Positions 7,036 to 14,568 of a DNA stretch of 17,973 nt are shown piece after piece. Position 1 is the stretch's first letter. Each line of letters begins with the position of its first letter. The position numbers were made by a program, and so were the translations under genes. Location of the stretch: the NCBI GenBank assembly GCA_030037185.1, contig JASHRR010000091.1, positions 1 to 17,973 on the forward strand, in the 5' to 3' direction. The notes under the pieces were generated by a model that was not told the origin of the DNA, searched no databases, and worked only from the letters and a program-made list of their open reading frames with translations. Source of the stretch: Xanthobacteraceae bacterium (GTDB taxonomy: Bacteria > Pseudomonadota > Alphaproteobacteria > Rhizobiales > Xanthobacteraceae).

Positions 7036-7365
7036 TGAGAATGAGAACTCGTCTTGTTTTCGTGCGCACAATTTTGTTGTCGGTAGCCCCAGCGCCAGGC
7101 GTCTAGCGCCTATCTTCTATATTTCGATTGTCGCAACGATGCTTGCTCAATTGACCGATACATTTAAAGGGGCCGATTTCAATTTCTGGCGGAAGAACAC
7201 CAAATTGGGGGGGCACCAGCTAGAAACTTAATCTTTATATTTCAATATCTTGGTGGCTGGTTGTTTGCGCCACAAAGCACATAAAATGAATCTGTTCCTT
7301 CAGACAAAAGAGCGGACGCGGCCCGCCACTGCCACGTCCAGCATTTGTGGTGAGGTGCAGTTCGG
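7036..7365. other. A+T-rich gap, no gene recognised
   Basis: This stretch is visibly richer in A+T than its surroundings (for example 7225-7250 and 7270-7295) and holds no frame with a ribosome binding site or family resemblance. It lies downstream of the small cupin gene and upstream of the tannase remnant, where the missing tannase N-terminus would have been. It may be the join of a deletion or replacement. Confidence 0.4.
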
Positions 7366-7761
7366 TTACTTCACCCAATCGTATAAGGGCTTTCCTTTGT
7401 CGACGGTATGGACCGTAAAAAGGATAAGGTTGCCCGGACCGACCACCTTGAAGCCGCCATGCACCACATCGCGAAGATTGAGGATCGGCGCACCAGTTGC
7501 AAGCATCGCGGGCGGTTGACCAGGGTTCTGCACCATTGCTCCCTGAACAACATACCCCGCCTCAACGCCGTGATGGAGGTGCCGGGGAAGCTCATCGCCA
7601 GGTCTGAATTCGCTGATCGAACTGATCACTTCCATACCCGCTGCACCAGATAAATCGACTCGCCGCAACTCTTTGCGTTGCGGCGAATCCTGCGCTTGCG
7701 CAACAGCTGGCATGACGAAGACGATAGCTGCAACAAACATTCTTGACCAACGCAATCTCAT
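7366..7761 (-). CDS. Small exported cupin-domain protein
   Basis: 131 residues from ATG 7761, with GGAGG seven bases upstream. Residues 1-23 are a signal peptide (FVAAIVFVMPAVAQA, cleavage before QDSPQ). Residues 41-125 form one conserved cupin barrel: SEFRPGDELPRHLHHGVEAGYVVQG carries the HxHH...E metal ligands (His61, His63, His64, Glu67), and HGGFKVVGPGNLILFTVHTV supplies the second motif with His101. Such small periplasmic cupins are common near oxidoreductases and aromatic catabolism genes, but no reaction is established. It has no close intact neighbour on its strand; the decayed tannase lies further downstream. It resembles the second half of the double-cupin protein at 2886-3644 only in fold. 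Confidence 0.85.
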   Translation of the reverse strand: MRLRWSRMFVAAIVFVMPAVAQAQDSPQRKELRRVDLSGAAGMEVISSISEFRPGDELPRHLHHGVEAGYVVQGAMVQNPGQPPAMLATGAPILNLRDVVHGGFKVVGPGNLILFTVHTVDKGKPLYDWVK

Positions 7762-8109
7762 AACATGTCCTCCCCTCGCACGGCATGGTCGCGATGAATT
7801 GTGCGCCTGCCGTTCGCGGCGCGCAACTCCAATCGGGAGTCTCTGTCTGCGTATTTCTCCAAGGCGACAAGCCCGCCGACAGCTCATTCAGTCGACCGAG
7901 TTTGACCTCGTCATCCGTCTCGCGACCCAAGGCGAACGGCCTTGTGGTCCTTCCCGGCTGCAGGCTCGGCCCGCGACCTTCGTTTCAGCCCATGGCGACT
8001 GCCTGGAGCAGCCAACTTATGCCGCGCAACCGATCTCCTCGCGCCTTGCTCCGGTCACATGATGCTGGCCGTATTGCCGTCAAATCAGGCAGAAACGGGG
8101 AGGCGACAA
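7762..8109. other. Divergent intergenic region
   Basis: This 348-bp gap separates the divergent small cupin and coiled-coil membrane protein genes. It must hold both promoters, but I see no confident -35/-10 pair, operator or RNA. The frames crossing it on either strand lack ribosome binding sites and protein-like composition. Confidence 0.4.
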
Positions 8110-8619
8110 ATGAATTCCGTGCCGAGCACCACAAGATCATGGTTCTCCGCCCGCGATTGGCAAACCAAACCGGGCGACCCGACGCTTGTTCCGGACGACT
8201 CGAACGTTGTGATCGGTCCAAAAAATGACGGGCTCCTGATCAAGCTATTATCGGTCGATAAACGAATCTCACTTGTCGTCGCGCTTCTGATCACATTTTG
8301 CACCGGTGTCGCGGCTGCCTTGACTTGGCAATCCTCCAGACAGGCCGGCGCCGTTCCGCAGAGCGCTCAGACATCCGTTGCTCTTTCCCCGGCGCTCAAA
8401 GACCAGCTCGAAGCCACGTCATCTGGTCTCGCGGCGGTTCGCCAAAGCGTCGACGAACTCTCCAGCGGCCTCGAACAAATGCGACGCGACATTACCAACC
8501 TGCAGACGAGCGAACAGGCTCTGTTTGACAAGCTCTCAGAGCCTCCGCCACGGCCCGCCGCTGCGCCACCTCCCAAGTCCACCCCACGGCCCTCCCAGGC
8601 ACCGACCCCGGGGCGTTGA
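8110..8619 (+). CDS. Single-pass membrane protein with coiled coil and Pro-rich tail
   Basis: 169 residues from ATG 8110, with GGGGAGG six bases upstream; longer in-frame starts lack such a site. The layout is: polar N-terminus (1-45), KLLSVDKRIS, one membrane segment (about 53-75, LVVALLITFCTGVAAALTW), a Ser/Ala-rich linker, a helical heptad-like stretch (94-142, LKDQLEATSSGLAAVRQSVDELSSGLEQMRRDITNLQ...FDKLSEP) and a Pro/Ala-rich tail. The basic residues before the membrane segment suggest the coiled coil is outside the cytoplasm. Proteins with the same order, including the SVDKR and LAAVRQSVDxL signatures, are abundant in Bradyrhizobium, usually in several copies, with no known function. 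It stands alone with no visible operon. Confidence 0.8.
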   Translation: MNSVPSTTRSWFSARDWQTKPGDPTLVPDDSNVVIGPKNDGLLIKLLSVDKRISLVVALLITFCTGVAAALTWQSSRQAGAVPQSAQTSVALSPALKDQLEATSSGLAAVRQSVDELSSGLEQMRRDITNLQTSEQALFDKLSEPPPRPAAAPPPKSTPRPSQAPTPGR

Positions 8620-8793
8620 CGGCCAATTTTACACCGGCTTGCTTGGAGCGCTGGTAGCGCGCAATTCTGCCGAATTCATTGGCCCTCTACGTCATTGCAG
8701 TGGAATTGCTGCAGAACGCCAAGTCCTCGGGCGGGACGTTGCGATCGCTATTGAGGCAAGTTTGTCGTTACGGCGATCGGCGAGAGCCGATTT

Positions 8794-9042
8794 CTAATGC
8801 CTTTGGGCTTGCACAAGATACGCAAAGATCGATTCCTCGCCCAGTGCCTTGCATGCCTCAAGCCGATGCAGACCGTGCACTAAGACGAAGCGCTCGCCAT
8901 CGCGCCGGACAAGGATTGGCGTCGTCTGCCCGACCTCAAGCATACTGTGAGCGATCTCTCGTACGGTGTCAGGCTTAAGCGTCGCACGACGCTTTACGGG
9001 CACATAGATGCTTGCAATCGCTATTTTTTCGCGTTTCAACAT
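8794..9042 (-). CDS. Small ParB/sulfiredoxin-like domain protein
   Basis: 82 residues. The sequence is a compact ParB N-terminal-like fold: LKREKIAIASIYVPVKRRATLKPDTVREIAHSMLEVGQTTPILVRRDGERFVLVHGLHRLEACKALGEESIFAYLV. Key features are the DxVREIAxSMxEVGQxTPI segment (25-43) and the GLHRLEACKALG nucleotide-binding motif (57-68), equivalent to GERR/GxHR in ParB. There is no helix-turn-helix or dimerisation domain, and no parA is in the window, so it is not a chromosome partition protein. In ParB the domain hydrolyses CTP; stand-alone versions occur in mobile elements and as nuclease-like or kinase-like proteins. The ribosome binding site is weak. It is intact and isolated between two gaps. Confidence 0.8.
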   Translation of the reverse strand: MLKREKIAIASIYVPVKRRATLKPDTVREIAHSMLEVGQTTPILVRRDGERFVLVHGLHRLEACKALGEESIFAYLVQAQRH

Positions 9043-10052
9043 GGTCCGGGCCCACGTGAACGGAACCGCTATGCCAGTGATCTGGCATTCGCTCAGTCGT
9101 TACCTTTTTTCCTTAACACATAGCTCGAGCGGATTTCTAACTTTGATAGGCGAAGGCACGAACGAGTTGTTCTTGCGGCTGTCACTGCTTTTCGTCCCAA
9201 CGAACATTGTGATAACGTGACCATTAAGCAATGGTCCTCACATCCCCAATTTGTCGCGGGCCGTGTCATTGTGGCTTGCTACCCGTGAAACTCGGGGCAT
9301 CATCGCAAACGCGAGGTAAAGAGTGCCATGCGCATCTACGTTTCCCAATCGGAGGTTATGCGCCCTTCGCGGGTGACCCTGAGGTGAACAAACTTACGCC
9401 GCAACACGGTCCCTGAACAGCTACAGTAGCGGGGACCATATCAACGCTCCCTTCTACAACCTCTCGCGCGATGCGATTAGCAAGCAATCAATAGGGAAGG
9501 CTTTCAACTTTGGCGCCTGCGCGACAAGATGTGAAGAACCGAAGGAAGCGTTTCGTTCTCGTCGGCAGCATCCCGGTGCCCATCGCGGCCGGTCAGTTGA
9601 GGCGAAACTCTGCGCGCAACGGAGCCACGCATGGCTGACATCTTGCTTCCCCCGTGCCAGGAGGAGCGAGTCCTTCGCGTTGGCCGGCGAGTATGACCGC
9701 CCGGCCGCTGCTCCGAGGACCGCCACGATACGCGGTCTTTCCATCGGCGCCGTCACCAACTGCGGGCGACAGCTACTCCAGTTATTTATATTTTTGCAAG
9801 GCCGCCGTATATGAGCTACGCAACCGCCGATGTGATCGGCCGAAAGGCCGTGTCTTGGCCGTACCTGCTTGGTCACACCAGCAGGTGGCGGCGGGGTGAA
9901 GACCGTCCAGGGGCTGCATTCCAACGAACGTCGCCCCTTTTGCTTCCGGCAACGTGATCGAGCGTGAAAAATTCCGCTGGATAACTACGCGTCGCTGAGG
10001 AAAATACGAGCCACGGATGGCTTCCTGCCTCCGGCCGACCGGGGAGAACGAC
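9043..10052. other. One-kilobase gap with no supported gene
   Basis: Both strands carry only short frames without ribosome binding sites or recognisable motifs; the longest, minus 9924-9454, has an Arg/Ser/Pro-rich composition typical of a non-coding shadow. The first 200 bp are relatively A+T-rich. The promoter of the large periplasmic protein gene should lie near the right end, with its Shine-Dalgarno GGGGAGA at 10041-10047. I see nothing else. Confidence 0.45.
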
Positions 10053-12062
10053 ATGCGAAAGGTAGTGACTGGCGTCCTCGCTATTCTCATCGTGGGGACC
10101 GGCGGCTATTTCGGCGCCAGGGGGTGGGCGCAGCAACAGGTCGAGCAAGAGGTCGAGACGAGTCTCGCCGCCATCCGCGCGGGGGGCAGCAACGTCACTC
10201 GCGGTCCGGTTGAGATCGACCTCCTGCGCCGCCAGTTTAGTTTGTCGAACGTCGTCGCCGAAATGGCTGGCGAAACCAAAGCATCGCTGCGGATCGGCCG
10301 CGTCGTGGCGACCGGCATCGGCCCGCCTCACGCGGGTCGCATATCGGCCGCCCGGCTCGAGATTGACGATCTGGAAATCGACGGCACCATCGCGGTCGGC
10401 GCGGGCTTGCACGTCACCTATAGAATTCCGCGGCTTGAGTTCGCCGACTTTACCGGCCCCACGGTCCCGCTCTATCCGATCGATGCCGCTTCGCCGATCG
10501 AGGCGATCCGCGCGGCGGTTCAGCAGTTCATCGACGTCACCGCGAGCTCGCTTGCGGTCCCCACAGTGACCGTATCGCTTGCGGCAAAGGAGTCGCCCCT
10601 GTCCACGATCGAGTACGGCTACTCTGGCATCATGCTGCGCAATATCGGCGAAGGCCGCATCGGCAGCACGACCGTCGACCGGGTGGTTGCCGCCGTCAAC
10701 GCGGCCGATCCCAACGGCCCGGTCGGCTTCACCGCCGAGGTCGACGGCGTGCAGACGCTCGACGTTGACCTTGGGCCAATCCTTGCCGTGCTGAACGGAT
10801 CGGCGGACGACCGCTATCGACGCGTTTATCGGAAGATCACAGCCGGTTCTTATGCGGTGACGTTCGACGATCATCGGGTGCCGGTTCGCATGCTGATCGA
10901 TGGGTTCGAAGCCGAGGACGTGGCGTTGAAGCCGTCAAAATTTCCGCTGACCGAGATGATTCCCCTCTTCTCCTCGCTGCCACGCGCCGGCGAGCAATTG
11001 GACCCGCAGCGGGCGTTGGCCGTCCTTGAGGCGATCGCCGGGATCTATGAGGGAATTCGTATCGGCAGCTTCGAGTTGCGCCGGATCACAGTCGCTTTGC
11101 CGGCACCGCAGGAGCAGTTCAGCATCGGCGCGATCCGCATGGCCGGTTTCGAGAACGGCCGCCTCGCCGAGTTGTCGCTCGAAGGCCTCGATACGCAAAC
11201 GCCGCTGCACGAGCCGGTCAAGATCGGTCGTTTCGCGCTGCAGGGATTGGGATTGTCGGAGCTGATGCGCTCCGTCGCCCGCTTGGCGACGCCCGGCCAG
11301 CAAGCGAGCCCCAATCAGCTCGTGTCGTTGCTGCATGCGCTGGAGGGAATCGAGATACAGGGACTGATCGCTCCGTATCGAAACACCGGCAGGCCGGTTG
11401 AGATCGAGACGGCCAAAGTTTCCTGGGGCGAATTCGTCGGCGCGTTTCCGACCCGGGTGCACGCCACGCTCCGCTTAAGCGGGCCAATCACGAGCGGGGA
11501 CGGCGAGCCGTTCAATCAGTTGTTGGCTGCCGGTGGGACGACGGCGACGGTCGATTTCGATGCCGGCGCTCGCTGGAGCGAGGCCAGCAGTCTCGCGGTG
11601 CTGTCGCCCTTCACCGCCAAGCTTGCCAACGTCGCATCGATCGAGGTCAATGCCACGCTCGGCAACGTCCCGGCGTCCGCGTTCACGCTGGACAGGGCCA
11701 CGTTCATGGCGGCGACGGCCGCGGTCGAAGCGGGCCCGATCGAGATCGTCGTCCATGATCTCGGCGGCCTCGACCTTATGGTTGCCGACGTTGCGCGGAA
11801 AGAAAACCTGTCCCCCGACGCGGCACGCCGGATTATGGTCGAAACCGCGACACAGCCCGCGGCCGCGCTCGTGCCGTCAAGTCCGGATTTGTCGGGGCTG
11901 GCTGACGCAGTGGCACATTTTATCGAAGCGCCCGGCGGAAAACTTAGCATCAGCATCACGCCGAAAGGGCGTGTCCAGCTGCTGCCGCTGTTGGCGACGG
12001 CGCAGACCAACCCTGCCACGCTCCTCGCCCAGTTCCGCATCCAGCCGAGCGTCACCCGCTAG
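10053..12062 (+). CDS. Conserved membrane-anchored periplasmic protein, AsmA/YdgA-like architecture
   Basis: 669 residues from ATG 10053, with GGGGAGA five bases upstream (the frame opens 12 codons earlier without one). Residues 4-24 form an N-terminal membrane anchor (VVTGVLAILIVGTGGYFGARGW), followed by a helix QQQVEQEVETSLAAIR. A long repetitive beta-rich region then alternates short strands with signatures such as YGYSGIMLRNIGEGRIGSTTVDRV, YEGIRIGSFELRRITV, KIGRFALQGLGLSELMRSVARL and NTGRPVEIETAKVSWGEFVGAFPTRV. The pattern recalls large periplasmic proteins of the AsmA or DUF945/YdgA kind, which act near the outer membrane, but I cannot assign it to either with certainty. Similar proteins are common in Bradyrhizobium. 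It is the longest intact gene here, transcribed alone and followed by a hairpin terminator. Confidence 0.85.
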   Translation: MRKVVTGVLAILIVGTGGYFGARGWAQQQVEQEVETSLAAIRAGGSNVTRGPVEIDLLRRQFSLSNVVAEMAGETKASLRIGRVVATGIGPPHAGRISAARLEIDDLEIDGTIAVGAGLHVTYRIPRLEFADFTGPTVPLYPIDAASPIEAIRAAVQQFIDVTASSLAVPTVTVSLAAKESPLSTIEYGYSGIMLRNIGEGRIGSTTVDRVVAAVNAADPNGPVGFTAEVDGVQTLDVDLGPILAVLNGSADDRYRRVYRKITAGSYAVTFDDHRVPVRMLIDGFEAEDVALKPSKFPLTEMIPLFSSLPRAGEQLDPQRALAVLEAIAGIYEGIRIGSFELRRITVALPAPQEQFSIGAIRMAGFENGRLAELSLEGLDTQTPLHEPVKIGRFALQGLGLSELMRSVARLATPGQQASPNQLVSLLHALEGIEIQGLIAPYRNTGRPVEIETAKVSWGEFVGAFPTRVHATLRLSGPITSGDGEPFNQLLAAGGTTATVDFDAGARWSEASSLAVLSPFTAKLANVASIEVNATLGNVPASAFTLDRATFMAATAAVEAGPIEIVVHDLGGLDLMVADVARKENLSPDAARRIMVETATQPAAALVPSSPDLSGLADAVAHFIEAPGGKLSISITPKGRVQLLPLLATAQTNPATLLAQFRIQPSVTR

Positions 12063-12094
12063 CACGTGCGGGTAACCATCCCGCCACTGAAGTG

Positions 12095-12110
12095 GGGGGC
12101 TTTTGCCCCC
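12095..12110 (+). terminator. Intrinsic terminator of the large periplasmic protein gene
   Basis: GGGGGC (12095-12100), loop TTTT, GCCCCC (12105-12110) forms a 6-bp all-GC stem 33 bases past the stop codon. It is followed by GTTTATC, a short and imperfect T-rich run. Confidence 0.75.
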
Positions 12111-12547
12111 GTTTATCGTGAGGTTCTTTGTTGTCAGAGACCGATATGTGGCTGGTCTCCGCAACATCAGGCCGGTTACAGGGGCCCTTGGCGAAAGGGC
12201 ACTCGACAAAGCCGGGTATGAACTTGACGCACATAACTGGCGACAACCGCTTGATGGCGTTCGCTGCCGCATGACTTCGAAGCTGAATTGCCCTGTTTGC
12301 CCACGGGGCAAGCTCGGTAAGAGGGCTTTTGCGGGCTCTTGGAAAGATCGGAAGAGCCCCATCGTGTAAGTAGGCCTCTGCGAACTGGTCGTTCGCAACC
12401 GCCGCAGGATACCTTCGATTATCGGCTCCTGTCCGGCCGGTTAATATTCGGTGCCCTCCCGGGCCGCCCTGGGCAGATTGATTTAGGCGTCAAGCTTCCC
12501 CGGGGGCTTCGACGGCCGGAAGCCAATCCACGGAATGTCCAGAGCAT
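12111..12547. other. Hairpin-rich gap without a supported gene
   Basis: Four further perfect inverted repeats follow the terminator: GAGACC/GGTCTC (12137-12159), GCCCTT/AAGGGC with a GGCGA loop (12184-12200), TTGCCC/GGGCAA with a three-base loop (12297-12311) and GGGCTCTT/AAGAGCCC (12333-12359). The open frames crossing it (minus 12246-12052, plus 12103-12369) have no ribosome binding site or recognised family. A structured RNA, decayed DNA or an assembly join are all possible. From 12370 to 12547 nothing was recognised. Confidence 0.4.
12333..12359. other. Hairpin containing an Illumina-adapter-like 13-mer
   Basis: GGGCTCTT and AAGAGCCC form 8-bp arms. Inside, 12345-12357 reads AGATCGGAAGAGC, identical to the common Illumina adapter core. 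Four bases later TCGTGTA occurs (12361-12367), which in the adapter follows the same core after one base. It may be coincidence, a natural hairpin, or residual adapter at a false join. Confidence 0.5.
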
Positions 12548-12812
12548 TCACCAGCCTCGCCGCCAGCGCGGATATCCCCATCCGCGCCCTCCACCTAGGC
12601 GGAGGATAAAGAGCAACACGATTGCGCCTATAATGGCGTTAATAAGGAGGGCAACAATAGCTGCACCGAGACGGATATTTAGGCGCGGCAACAGCCCATT
12701 CACCGACGAGAGCACAACCCGAAACCGAGCCTCGCATCACTTGTCCTGCCAGCCAACCGGCAATGAGCCCAACCGCAACAATGACCAGCAGGCTCTTATT
12801 CGAAAGATGCAT
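12548..12812 (-). pseudogene. Broken GlsB/YeaQ/YmgE-family (transglycosylase-associated) membrane protein
   Basis: From ATG 12812 the frame reads NKSLLVIVAVGLIAGWLAGQVMRGSVSGCALVGEW, the first membrane hairpin of this family (usual LLVxLVVGLIAGWLAGxIVRG). The frame then goes wrong, and the third membrane helix continues in another frame: GLLPRLNIRLGAAIVALLINAIIGAIVLLFILRLGGGRGWGYPRWRRGW, stopping at 12550-12548. About 15 residues of the middle helix (usually DIxxGIxGAFIGGW) are missing, so an out-of-frame deletion, not a point change, killed it. Intact members are about 80-residue three-helix inner-membrane proteins often induced by general stress. A 14-bp tandem duplication covers its start codon. 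Confidence 0.8.
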
Positions 12813-12836
12813 GGCTTGTTTTGCATGGCTTGTTTC
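12809..12836. repeat. 14-bp tandem duplication at the GlsB-like start codon
   Basis: GCATGGCTTGTTTT (12809-12822) is followed immediately by GCATGGCTTGTTTC (12823-12836), differing only at the last base. On the minus strand this creates a second ATG 14 bases upstream of the first, out of frame with it. It looks like a replication-slippage duplication. Confidence 0.85.
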
Positions 12837-12984
12837 TCTCAAAATAGGAAATGCCGACGCTTGCCCAACCACTCCGTCTCCAACATGCGAAAGGGTCTAG
12901 CACGTCCTACGTCCGATAGAGTCATCTTCGGTAATGACGACCAAGCCGCCAGAGTGGGCTTGTCTTCGAAAACCTCATCACTCA

Positions 12985-13255
12985 TCATCGGCGAACGGAA
13001 AAGTCGGGGCACGAGCGTGTTATCCTCGTAATGATCCAAGTTTTCCGATCACTACCGGACATATAGGTGAAAACCTCTCGTCCGAGGTCGTCAGCCCCAA
13101 GATGATGAGGTGCTCGAAACCCTGCACTTCAAGGTGCCGCAAAAGAAAACGGACAAACCAGCATTGGATCCGGGCGGTCTCCGTACTGTGTCGCCGATGC
13201 GAACCACGCCCCTGGTGGTCCGGCCGCCAACGAGACCCGTTTCCTTGGACGTCAT
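12985..13255 (-). pseudogene. Frameshifted remnant of an aminoglycoside-phosphotransferase-like kinase
   Basis: Three frames give consecutive pieces. 13255 to about 13155 reads KETGLVGGRTTRGVVRIGDTVRRPPGSNA. About 13162-13100 reads VRFLLRHLEVQGFE. About 13110-13065 reads LGADDLGREVFTYMSG. A possible fourth piece near 13039 reads LDHYEDNTLV. This matches the N-lobe order of the APH/choline-kinase-like phosphotransferase family (VVRxGDTVRRPPGPN, VxALLRHLExxGFxGAPRFLGxDxxGREVLSYIxG). The catalytic HNDLxxxN and DxD motifs of the C-lobe are absent. It is therefore a dead and truncated gene. Its left limit is uncertain because similarity fades before the GlsB-like remnant. The natural substrate of intact relatives is usually unknown. 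Confidence 0.7.
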
Positions 13256-13384
13256 TAGGTAACAATGCTGGTTGCGACGCGAATGCAAGGAAGCCGAAAA
13301 CCTAAGCCGAGTCTCGTTTGCCAGCGCGAGCATTTAGGTCATCGTCCGGACGGAAGGATCGGCGCGACCCATCGGCGGTGGGCT

Positions 13385-13753
13385 TCAGCGCCGGGCGTGC
13401 GCCAGGCCTGATGCTTGAGTGATATCCGCCGCGCGCTCGGCCGCATCGGCGCAGGAGACAACAAGGCGGTCGAAGGACGCGCCGGTCATCTCGACGACGA
13501 GCGCGGGGCGCCGGCCGTAGACAGCGGCGAAGTCGTGGATACCAGGCCCCCGGCGGGTCCCCAGCGAGATGACCCCGGGCAGGCCGGTGCCGGGCGCGCG
13601 GATGCCGCGCAGTTCCGACCAGGGGGCGTCGCTGACGCGCACCACGCGGACGGAGGCCAGCGGGACGCTTATGTTCCCCCGCAGCGCGCCGATCTTCTCC
13701 AGGGCGCTCAGCAGCACCACGAGGTGGTTTCCGTCCACGGTGAGCGTGGCCAT
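13385..13753 (-). CDS. Hypothetical protein of actinobacterial character (PH-like)
   Basis: 122 residues from ATG 13753, with GAGAG about eight bases upstream. The sequence is coherent: MATLTVDGNHLVVLLSALEKIGAL, VPLASVRVVRVSDAPWSELRGIRAPGTGLPGVISLGTRRG, IHDFAAVYGRRPALVVEMTGASFDRLVVSCADAAERAADI. A strand-rich order with a final helix and the signature WxELRGIRAPGTGxPGVIxLGTRRG recall small uncharacterised proteins of Actinobacteria with a bacterial PH-like barrel. By my count about 14 of 122 codons end in A or T, far fewer than in neighbouring genes, which suggests recent transfer from a high-G+C source. Function unknown. It stands between the phosphotransferase remnant and a gap. The coding call is firm, the origin is inference. 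Confidence 0.78.
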   Translation of the reverse strand: MATLTVDGNHLVVLLSALEKIGALRGNISVPLASVRVVRVSDAPWSELRGIRAPGTGLPGVISLGTRRGPGIHDFAAVYGRRPALVVEMTGASFDRLVVSCADAAERAADITQASGLAHARR

Positions 13754-14233
13754 GATGTCGCTCTCGAGTCGCGAGGTTCAGCGGAAGCGGCCAAAATCGC
13801 CGCCTCCGAACGGGCTGAGCCGTAGGCGAAAACAATACCCTCGCAAGGCTTCCCAAGCGAGGGCTTCGCGCCCAAAAATTTCTGAGTCGTTGTCCACCCC
13901 CAGCCCACTGCATGCCCAATGCACCCCTTGCTGCCCCATTCTCAACTGAAGCCGCCCAGGGATGGATGGTTCCACCGGCAGGTCCGCTGATGCCCAACGG
14001 GGGTCAGGCGATTGAGTGTGGGCTATGCTAATCTTAGCCGCCGATGTTGCGAGAAATTCGTTACCGTGCGCAACATCATATCGGTATGCCTGGGCGACAT
14101 CATCGGAATTCGCAGGCATGGGCCCTATCAAGCAGGAAAGTCGGTCGGGTAAGTTCTTGTTCCTGGCCCTGCCATCACACGTCTGCGAGTGATTCCTGGA
14201 CCCCAATCAAACATTCGCGAGCGAGCTAATTGC
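13754..14233. other. Gap without a supported gene
   Basis: Frames on the minus strand up to 14206 overlap in three registers and lack a ribosome binding site or recognisable motif. The part next to the G+C-rich gene (13754-13900) keeps a fairly protein-like composition in more than one frame, but I cannot match it to a family. No repeat or RNA is evident. Confidence 0.35.
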
Positions 14234-14431
14234 TCAACCGTCGTGGACACTGGGCAGCATCATCATGATCAACTCCTTTGCGACTTGGGGGTGCGCGTAG
14301 GCAATGCATGCATTGTCCACATAGTGGTGTTGGAGCTTGCAGTTCTCGTATGCCTTTACGGACCACCGAGGTTTATCGTCGTCGCGCAGTTCCACGACCT
14401 GGTGACAAATATCGCAAGTCCACGACCGCAT
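14234..14431 (-). CDS. Small Cys-rich hypothetical protein
   Basis: 65 residues from ATG 14431, preceded by GAGAG at a suitable distance. The sequence begins MRSWTCDICHQVVELRDDDKPRWSVKAYENCKLQHHYVDNACIAYAHPQVAKEL. Cys6 and Cys9 form a CxxC pair, and Cys31, His35/36 and Cys42 could complete a metal site, so a zinc-ribbon-like fold is plausible. No transmembrane segment or signal peptide is present, so it is cytoplasmic. It lies downstream of the DUF1236 gene on the same strand but is separated from it by a strong terminator, and so should be transcribed on its own. I do not recognise a named family; composition and start signal argue that it is a real gene. Confidence 0.6.
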   Translation of the reverse strand: MRSWTCDICHQVVELRDDDKPRWSVKAYENCKLQHHYVDNACIAYAHPQVAKELIMMMLPSVHDG

Positions 14432-14488
14432 TGTCGCTCTCTCTCATCTGCGATGGCTTTTGCGCCCGAAATGCAGTTAAGCAGGGAA

Positions 14489-14506
14489 GGCGGCCCGAAG
14501 GCCGCC
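14489..14506 (-). terminator. UUCG-tetraloop terminator of the DUF1236 gene
   Basis: GGCGGCC (14489-14495) and GGCCGCC (14500-14506) form a perfect 7-bp stem. Read in the direction of the DUF1236 gene the loop is TTCG, an exceptionally stable tetraloop, followed by TTCCCTGCTTAACT. It begins about 62 bases after the gene's stop. Confidence 0.75.
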
Positions 14507-14568
14507 CTCGAAGATCGGTTGCCCGGTCCTCTCCCGCTCAAGCGGCAAGGAGACAAGGTCCCCGGCGC

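Noticed and set aside
9873..10874. 333-codon minus-strand open frame
   Set aside because: It is antisense to the large periplasmic protein gene, is Arg/Asp/Gly-rich with no motif, and mirrors the codon bias of the true gene.
12839..13039. Minus-strand frame read first as a glutathione S-transferase C-terminus (DEVFEDKPTLAAW)
   Set aside because: The resemblance is short. The beginning (LDHYEDNTLV) fits better as continuation of the phosphotransferase remnant, and the rest matches nothing convincingly.
13302..13997. 231-codon minus-strand frame
   Set aside because: It overlaps the G+C-rich gene in another register. It has Arg/Pro-rich shadow composition and no start signal.
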